A stretch of 11,703 nt of DNA from Syntrophaceae bacterium UBA4810 (GTDB lineage: Bacteria; Desulfobacterota; Syntrophia; Syntrophales; Smithellaceae), in assembly GCA_002402545.1 (NCBI GenBank), contig DHGA01000012.1:2072-13774 (forward strand), read 5' to 3'. A program made the position numbers and the translations under genes. The first letter of the stretch is position 1; each line of letters opens with the position of its first letter. The notes under the pieces are model-generated. The model had not been told where the DNA came from and made no database searches. It saw only the letters and a program-made list of their open reading frames with translations. Shown here one piece after another: positions 7,627 to 11,703 of the stretch.

Positions 7627-7653
7627 ATTATACGCAAAACGTATATCCGTCAA
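7627..7653 (-). promoter_or_regulatory. Promoter of the isomerase gene with an internal palindrome
   Basis: On the minus strand TTGACG (7653-7648) and a perfect TATAAT (7632-7627) are 15 bp apart, slightly shorter than ideal. The expected transcript start near 7620 gives a leader of about 34 bases containing the good ribosome binding site. The inverted repeat TATACG-CAAAA-CGTATA (7629-7645) fills the spacer and overlaps the -10 box, which is where a repressor, or a spacer-distorting activator of the MerR type, would bind. The boxes are seen directly; regulation is inferred. Confidence 0.55.
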
Positions 7654-7684
7654 GAAGATTATCCGCTATATATACCCATTATTT

Positions 7685-9037
7685 TTATGTTATTTGTCTC
7701 AATTTCCGCAGGATTGCCAGCTGCTGATCGAGTACCGGTATGTTATCTGATAAATAAATATTCATCTTCTCAATTTGCGCCATGGTAGATAATTTTTGTA
7801 ACGCGTTAAATATATTGACCTGCGGAAATCGTTGCCTTGTTAAATAATTTATTAATTTCAATGTCTTAAAAGCGTCAAACCAATGGTGAAACTGTTTTAA
7901 TCGAACTTTTTCATCCTTCGTTCTATTCGATAATTTTGACCAGAATGACTCATAATTATAATTTTCAAGAAATATTTTTAGTAACGGATCTATCTCGTTT
8001 GCTTTTACCAAAATATCAGAGGATGGTGATTTTATGTTCCTTTTTACAAGATCAATGAAGCGCGCAAGAATGAAAAATACATCCGCGTCATACGTTACGT
8101 AGTCCTGAGACTCCTTGGACAAAAAATTTTGGATGCTCTTACCCGTACCGAAAGGGACACGCCTTGAGGCGCGCGCCGAAGGATAAACACATGTTTGCTG
8201 CAGATAATTAATTTTCCCGATTTTCGCGAGTTTTCCTAAAAAATAAAAATCTTCTCCCGCCTGCTTCTTATTCATTCCTCTTACTTCCAGATAAGCCTGA
8301 GCCGTGGTAACAATCGTAGAACCAATTGAGTGATAGGCGTAAGGAGACTGAGCGTAGCGTAGAGCTAAGACCCAATAACGCAAAAATATTTCGTAGGATA
8401 ATATCGCCGCTTTTTCTTCTTCATTTTCCGGCATTTGATGCTCATATCTCACAATTGCTGTTCTTACTTTTTTTGTAAAATAATCTTTTATTGATGATAA
8501 ATAATTATCCTGAACTAAAGTATCGGCATCGAGGCTTAATATTAATTTATTGTTTAAAGATTCTTTTTGCCACATACGAAGCGCCGCATCCATACCGATT
8601 TTTCTGGCCAATCCCACACCACCTGTATTATCCGGCAGCTCATAGCCGGCTGAGCAGGCATCGATATAAGCGAGTTTAATTTCTGAATCAGCTATTTCTT
8701 GTAAATTATCGTAAATATTATTTTCCGGCTTAAATTCATCCAGTGACTTTTTTCTTATTATCGAGTCAATAATATTTTTTGTTTGCAGATTATTATTTTT
8801 ATCTTCAGCAGGTGAAGACATTTTGTTATTAAGGACGCAAATCACCAGCGAGTCGCGCAAAAAGGAAGCGGGATTATGGGCTATTGAGCTTAATATTGAA
8901 AATATCGATTCTTTTTCGGCGTAAACCGGTATTACAACCGCAGAAGAAAAATCGTCTTTATCGGCTCTGGTAAGTTGCCATTTTTTATCCGCGGCATATA
9001 ATTTCAGGTAATCGGAAATAAGAGATGGTTTATTCAT
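7685..9037 (-). CDS. GT-A fold (family 2-like) glycosyltransferase, substrate unknown
   Basis: This 450-residue protein has no signal peptide and no clear membrane helix. Residues 32-50 (SAVVIPVYAEKESIFSILS) form the nucleotide-sugar binding start of a GT-A fold. GGVGLARKIGMDAAL (139-153) precedes LSLDADTLV (168-175), whose Asp170-Ala-Asp172 is the expected metal-binding DxD. AGEDFYFLGKL (260-270) resembles the ED acid/base motif of GT2 enzymes, and RASRRVPFGTGKSI (289-302) is a further likely active-site loop. The last 120 residues look helical. Donor, acceptor and product cannot be read from sequence. The ATG lies inside the last codons of miaA (8-bp overlap) without a strong ribosome binding site, so its translation probably depends on miaA. 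Confidence 0.75.
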   Translation of the reverse strand: MNKPSLISDYLKLYAADKKWQLTRADKDDFSSAVVIPVYAEKESIFSILSSIAHNPASFLRDSLVICVLNNKMSSPAEDKNNNLQTKNIIDSIIRKKSLDEFKPENNIYDNLQEIADSEIKLAYIDACSAGYELPDNTGGVGLARKIGMDAALRMWQKESLNNKLILSLDADTLVQDNYLSSIKDYFTKKVRTAIVRYEHQMPENEEEKAAILSYEIFLRYWVLALRYAQSPYAYHSIGSTIVTTAQAYLEVRGMNKKQAGEDFYFLGKLAKIGKINYLQQTCVYPSARASRRVPFGTGKSIQNFLSKESQDYVTYDADVFFILARFIDLVKRNIKSPSSDILVKANEIDPLLKIFLENYNYESFWSKLSNRTKDEKVRLKQFHHWFDAFKTLKLINYLTRQRFPQVNIFNALQKLSTMAQIEKMNIYLSDNIPVLDQQLAILRKLRQIT

Positions 9038-9941
9038 TTAAGCTTTTAACAGCGAACTCTTTCAAAGTATCGTAGTCATCGCCGTTTATCCAGTTAATGG
9101 TAATGTTTTTCTTTTCCATCCGGCGAAACCAGGTTTCCTGCCTTTTGGAGAACTGATGAATTCCTGCATTAAGATCTTCCTTCATTTCCTCATAACTAAT
9201 TTTACCTTGCAGATACATTGAGATAAAACGATACTCCAGCCCGAAACTTTCCAAACGCTCCCAGGATATTCCTCTTTTATTTAATGATTTAACTTCCTCG
9301 ACCATTCCCTGATTGAGCCTTTCCTCTAGCCTGTTGGTAATACGCTGGCGCAGAAGCTGTCTTTCCCAGCGGATACCGAACACAACAGCATCGATATCCG
9401 GTTTATAACTTTTGTTTGAGACGATCTTTCTGGCCAATTCTATCTCAATAGCTCTAATGAGCCTTTCCTGATCTTGCAGATCCGTTTTGTTATGCACATT
9501 CGGCTTTAAAGACAAAAGCATCTCCTGAAGCTCTTTCTTAGTTTTTACAGATAACTTTTTTCGCAATGATTCATCGCGCGGCGCGAAAGGCAGATCGTAC
9601 GACGCCAGCACGGCCTCCAGATAAAGACCTGTTCCGCCTACCATAATAGGTAAGACATTTTTTTGCTGTAAATCAGTAAATATCTCATAAAATATTTTTT
9701 GAAAATCAAAGAGACTAAATTCTTCTTGCGGTTCTACGACATCTATTAAATGATAATTAATTTTTTTCCCATCAATCACATATTGATTTAAATCTTTACC
9801 CGTGCCCAGATCCATTCCCTGATAAACCTGGCGGGAATCCGCGGATATTATTTCTCCTCCCAGTTCATGAGCCAATCGAACGGCAAGAGCAGTTTTGCCG
9901 GACGCGGTAGCTCCCAGAATCACGATCAGATTTTTTCCCAT
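9030..9941 (-). CDS. miaA: tRNA dimethylallyltransferase, variant type
   Basis: MiaA adds a dimethylallyl group to N6 of A37 in tRNAs that read codons starting with U. The 303-residue protein has the P-loop GATASGKT (10-17), DSRQVY (35-40), YHLIDVV (63-69), VGGTGLYLEAV (101-111) and KRQETWFRR (266-274), all hallmarks of the family. Some positions differ from the E. coli-like form: GTGKDL (46-51) stands where GTAKP is usual, DQERLIRA (157-164) where an Asn-Arg pair is usual, and GLEYR (234-238) where GYRQ is usual. These mark a distinct subgroup, but the ATP and prenyl sites look intact, so activity is likely. The ribosome binding site before ATG 9941 is poor. It overlaps the downstream glycosyltransferase gene by 8 bp and is divergent from the MATE gene. 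Confidence 0.9.
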   Translation of the reverse strand: MGKNLIVILGATASGKTALAVRLAHELGGEIISADSRQVYQGMDLGTGKDLNQYVIDGKKINYHLIDVVEPQEEFSLFDFQKIFYEIFTDLQQKNVLPIMVGGTGLYLEAVLASYDLPFAPRDESLRKKLSVKTKKELQEMLLSLKPNVHNKTDLQDQERLIRAIEIELARKIVSNKSYKPDIDAVVFGIRWERQLLRQRITNRLEERLNQGMVEEVKSLNKRGISWERLESFGLEYRFISMYLQGKISYEEMKEDLNAGIHQFSKRQETWFRRMEKKNITINWINGDDYDTLKEFAVKSLNE

Positions 9942-10038
9942 AACTATTATTGTCTTGAAAATATATGGTACAGCATGTAATCAAATACAGTTTAATAATT
10001 ACACTTTTTAGTAACATTTTGCCAGTAACGGTTTAAAA

Positions 10039-11379
10039 ATGCTTAAAAGCATAGATTTGGGTAAAGAGGCAATACTGCCTCTTATTTTAAAAATGAGTTG
10101 GCCGTCAATTATCGCGATGATGGCCATGTCCATTTATAATTTTATCGATTCATTCTGGCTGGCCCGCCTGAGCTCTGAAGCCTTGGCCGCTCTCACTGTT
10201 TGCTTTCCCATTCAAATGATTTTCGCGGCCATTGGCGTAGGCACGGGCGTGGGAGCGGCTTCATTTTCGGCAAGAATGTTTGGGGCCGGCAAAGACGCCT
10301 CTGCCAAACAAACCGCCGGGCAAATATTCTTTTTATCCTTTTCCTTCGGATTACTAATCATTATTACTGTTTTCCTTTTCGATGAGCGGATTCTTATAAT
10401 ATTTGGCGCCACTAACGATATATTACCGCTTTGCAGACAATATCTTCTGACCATCTCCTTCAGTTCTCCTTTTTTGCTCTTTTCTATGATGTCCAATAAT
10501 TTACTTCGCGCCGAAGGCAGGCCTCTTCTTTCGATGTATGTTGTTTTAGTCTCTTCTGTAATTAGCGCTGTTCTTGATCCCTTTTTAATCTTTGGTTTTT
10601 GGATTTTTCCGGAAATGGGGATTAAAGGCGCCGCGTTAGCTTTTCTTTTCGCGCAATTTATCTCTTTTTTATTTTCCGTGAATTTTCTTTGCCTGAAATC
10701 TTCAAAATATAATGTTCAAAAAAAATATTTATTCCCCAATATACCGATCATGCGCGCCATTTATTCTACCGGATTTCCATCCATAATTTCTCATCTAATT
10801 ATCAGCGTAGTCTTAATCTTTTATAATCATGTTTTAGCCCAATACGGCGCCAACGCTATTGCCGCTCTGGGGATATGCTTTAGGGTAAACGGTTTGGTAA
10901 TGATGATTTTATACGGCATCGGTTTCGGCCTTCTGCCGATTGTCGGATACAGCCAGGGAGCTAGATTATATCAAAGACTGACTAAATCTGTCTCGGTTAC
11001 CATAAAGGTATCCGTATCAATTGCCGTTGTTTCCACTACGATGCTTATAATTTTCGCTGATTCTATTGTTGCCGTGTTTTCTCAAGATCCCGCTCTCACA
11101 TCAATTGCTGTTCCGGCTTTACGTATTTATGTTATGGTTCTTCTGTTTATCGCACCTACGCTTGTTTACATAAATATGTTTATGGGATTGGGAAAAGGAA
11201 CTTTGGCTATGTTTATTTTTATTATCCGCGACATAATAGTGCTGCTACCCTTGCTTTATATATTGTCTAAATACTTTGGCATTACCGGTGCGTGGATGGC
11301 GATTCCCATAGCCAACCTTCTCGCCTTATTCCTTACTCATTATTACGCGAAAAAAGAATTAAAGCGTTTTCAGGTCTAA
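10039..11379 (+). CDS. MATE-family multidrug/cation antiporter
   Basis: This 446-residue integral membrane protein has about twelve hydrophobic segments in two similar halves and a length typical of MATE transporters. The first half opens with PLILKMSWPSIIAMMAMSIYN (residues 14-34) and continues with FIDSFWLARLSSEALAAL. The second half opens near residue 245 with TGFPSIISHLIISVVLIF and AIAALGICFRV, the usual mirrored arrangement. Proteins of this family export drugs, metabolites or dyes in exchange for sodium or protons across the inner membrane. The likely subgroup is MepA/DinF-like, but the substrate is unknown. The ATG has a weak ribosome binding site. The gene is transcribed alone, divergent from miaA across 97 bp in which no clear promoter was found. 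Confidence 0.9.
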   Translation: MLKSIDLGKEAILPLILKMSWPSIIAMMAMSIYNFIDSFWLARLSSEALAALTVCFPIQMIFAAIGVGTGVGAASFSARMFGAGKDASAKQTAGQIFFLSFSFGLLIIITVFLFDERILIIFGATNDILPLCRQYLLTISFSSPFLLFSMMSNNLLRAEGRPLLSMYVVLVSSVISAVLDPFLIFGFWIFPEMGIKGAALAFLFAQFISFLFSVNFLCLKSSKYNVQKKYLFPNIPIMRAIYSTGFPSIISHLIISVVLIFYNHVLAQYGANAIAALGICFRVNGLVMMILYGIGFGLLPIVGYSQGARLYQRLTKSVSVTIKVSVSIAVVSTTMLIIFADSIVAVFSQDPALTSIAVPALRIYVMVLLFIAPTLVYINMFMGLGKGTLAMFIFIIRDIIVLLPLLYILSKYFGITGAWMAIPIANLLALFLTHYYAKKELKRFQV

Positions 11380-11427
11380 TAATATTATCGCTATAATTTA
11401 TGAATTATTAATTAGAGAAATAATTTT

Positions 11428-11459
11428 GCCTGGATTAATTTCAGGCTTTGCGTCAAAGC
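11428..11459 (+). other. Two overlapping small hairpins after the MATE gene
   Basis: GCCTG (11428-11432) can pair with CAGGC (11442-11446). GCTTTG (11445-11450) can pair with CAAAGC (11454-11459) around a three-base loop. The hairpins share bases, so they exclude each other. Only TTTG follows the first and no T-tract follows the second, so both are weak terminators at best. Confidence 0.3.
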
Positions 11460-11470
11460 GATTAAACAAT

Positions 11471-11502
11471 AAAAAATGCCCCGCGTTCGCAGGGCATTTT
11501 CA
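11471..11502 (-). terminator. Intrinsic terminator of the cold-shock gene, possibly bidirectional
   Basis: AAAATGCCC (11473-11481) and GGGCATTTT (11492-11500) form a perfect 9-bp stem around a GC-rich 10-base loop. Read on the minus strand the hairpin ends in six T residues, a strong signal 29 bp after the cold-shock stop codon. Read on the plus strand it ends in TTTTCAG, a weaker signal that could still stop MATE transcription. Confidence 0.85.
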
Positions 11503-11530
11503 GTTAATTAAATTGTTTCAATCAAAATTA

Positions 11531-11703
11531 TTATAGCGGCTGAACATTTGCTGCGCTGGGACCTTTGTTCCCCTGTTCGACATCAAAGCGGAGCCTCTGA
11601 CCCTCGTAAAGAGTCTTGAATCCAGCTCCCTGAATGGCGCTATAATGAACAAAAACATCTCCGCCTTCATCGGTTTCGATGAAGCCAAACCCCTTCTTCT
11701 CAT
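11531..11703 (-). CDS. Cold-shock domain protein (5' end cut by window edge)
   Basis: The last 56 residues of a CspA-like protein are present, with only two bases of the preceding codon in the window. They read EKKGFGFIE, then DVFVHYSAI, and end in AANVQPL before TAA (11533-11531). KGFGFI is RNP1 and VFVHY is RNP2, the RNA/ssDNA-binding motifs of the five-stranded beta barrel. The missing start should hold about ten residues, probably ending in WFN. The whole protein would be about 66 residues, which is normal. Such proteins act as RNA chaperones in the cytoplasm. The promoter and any long regulatory leader are outside the window. A longer open frame also covers this stretch, but it is a frame-shifted shadow. 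Confidence 0.93.
   Translation of the reverse strand, partial: EKKGFGFIETDEGGDVFVHYSAIQGAGFKTLYEGQRLRFDVEQGNKGPSAANVQPL

Noticed and set aside
10212..10496. A 94-codon minus-strand open frame.
   Set aside because: It is antisense inside the MATE transporter gene, which has a clear membrane-protein reading frame throughout.
11518..11703. A 61-codon open frame on the minus strand starting with ATG at the right edge.
   Set aside because: It is out of frame with the cold-shock protein, whose RNP1 and RNP2 motifs read clearly in the neighbouring frame.

Overview
This window looks like an ordinary stretch of a moderately AT-rich bacterial chromosome. The genes are closely packed, with short gaps and stop/start overlaps, and most are housekeeping genes. 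Three things suggest a Gram-negative, Desulfobacterota (deltaproteobacterium)-like organism: the order tilS-ftsH-folP, a folate synthase with a long N-terminal extension, and a Rossmann/DUF2520 protein overlapping panB. This lineage is inferred from gene order and protein style; no marker gene here proves it.

Region 1 (1-4580, all minus strand) reads from right to left as a HAD-family phosphatase, tilS (tRNA-Ile lysidine synthetase), ftsH (membrane AAA protease) and the 5' part of folP (dihydropteroate synthase), which runs off the left edge. The phosphatase and tilS overlap by 4 bp. The other gaps are about 72-75 bp with no clear terminator, so one operon is likely.

Region 2 (4581-6498) starts with a 197-bp gap between divergent genes. 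On the plus strand it holds a 10-bp long-range inverted repeat followed by an intrinsic-terminator-like hairpin only a few bases before the next ribosome binding site. Downstream are a DUF2520 reductase-like gene, probably the ketopantoate reductase, and panB (ketopantoate hydroxymethyltransferase), overlapping by 4 bp. Together they would make pantoate, the precursor of pantothenate and CoA, and the leader looks like a transcription attenuator.

Region 3 (6534-9941, minus strand) reads from right to left as miaA (tRNA A37 prenyltransferase of a variant type), an uncharacterised GT2-like glycosyltransferase overlapping miaA by 8 bp, and a parvulin-type peptidyl-prolyl isomerase lipoprotein. 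The lipoprotein gene has its own promoter-like sequence with a 17-bp palindrome inside it.

Region 4 (10039-11703) holds a plus-strand MATE transporter, a GC-rich hairpin terminator, and a minus-strand cold-shock protein gene cut by the right edge.

No mobile elements, CRISPR arrays, tRNA or rRNA genes were seen, and no gap between genes exceeds 300 bp. I found no convincing new multi-gene system. The best candidates for a second look are the structured leader before the pantoate genes, the miaA-coupled glycosyltransferase and the palindromic promoter of the isomerase gene.
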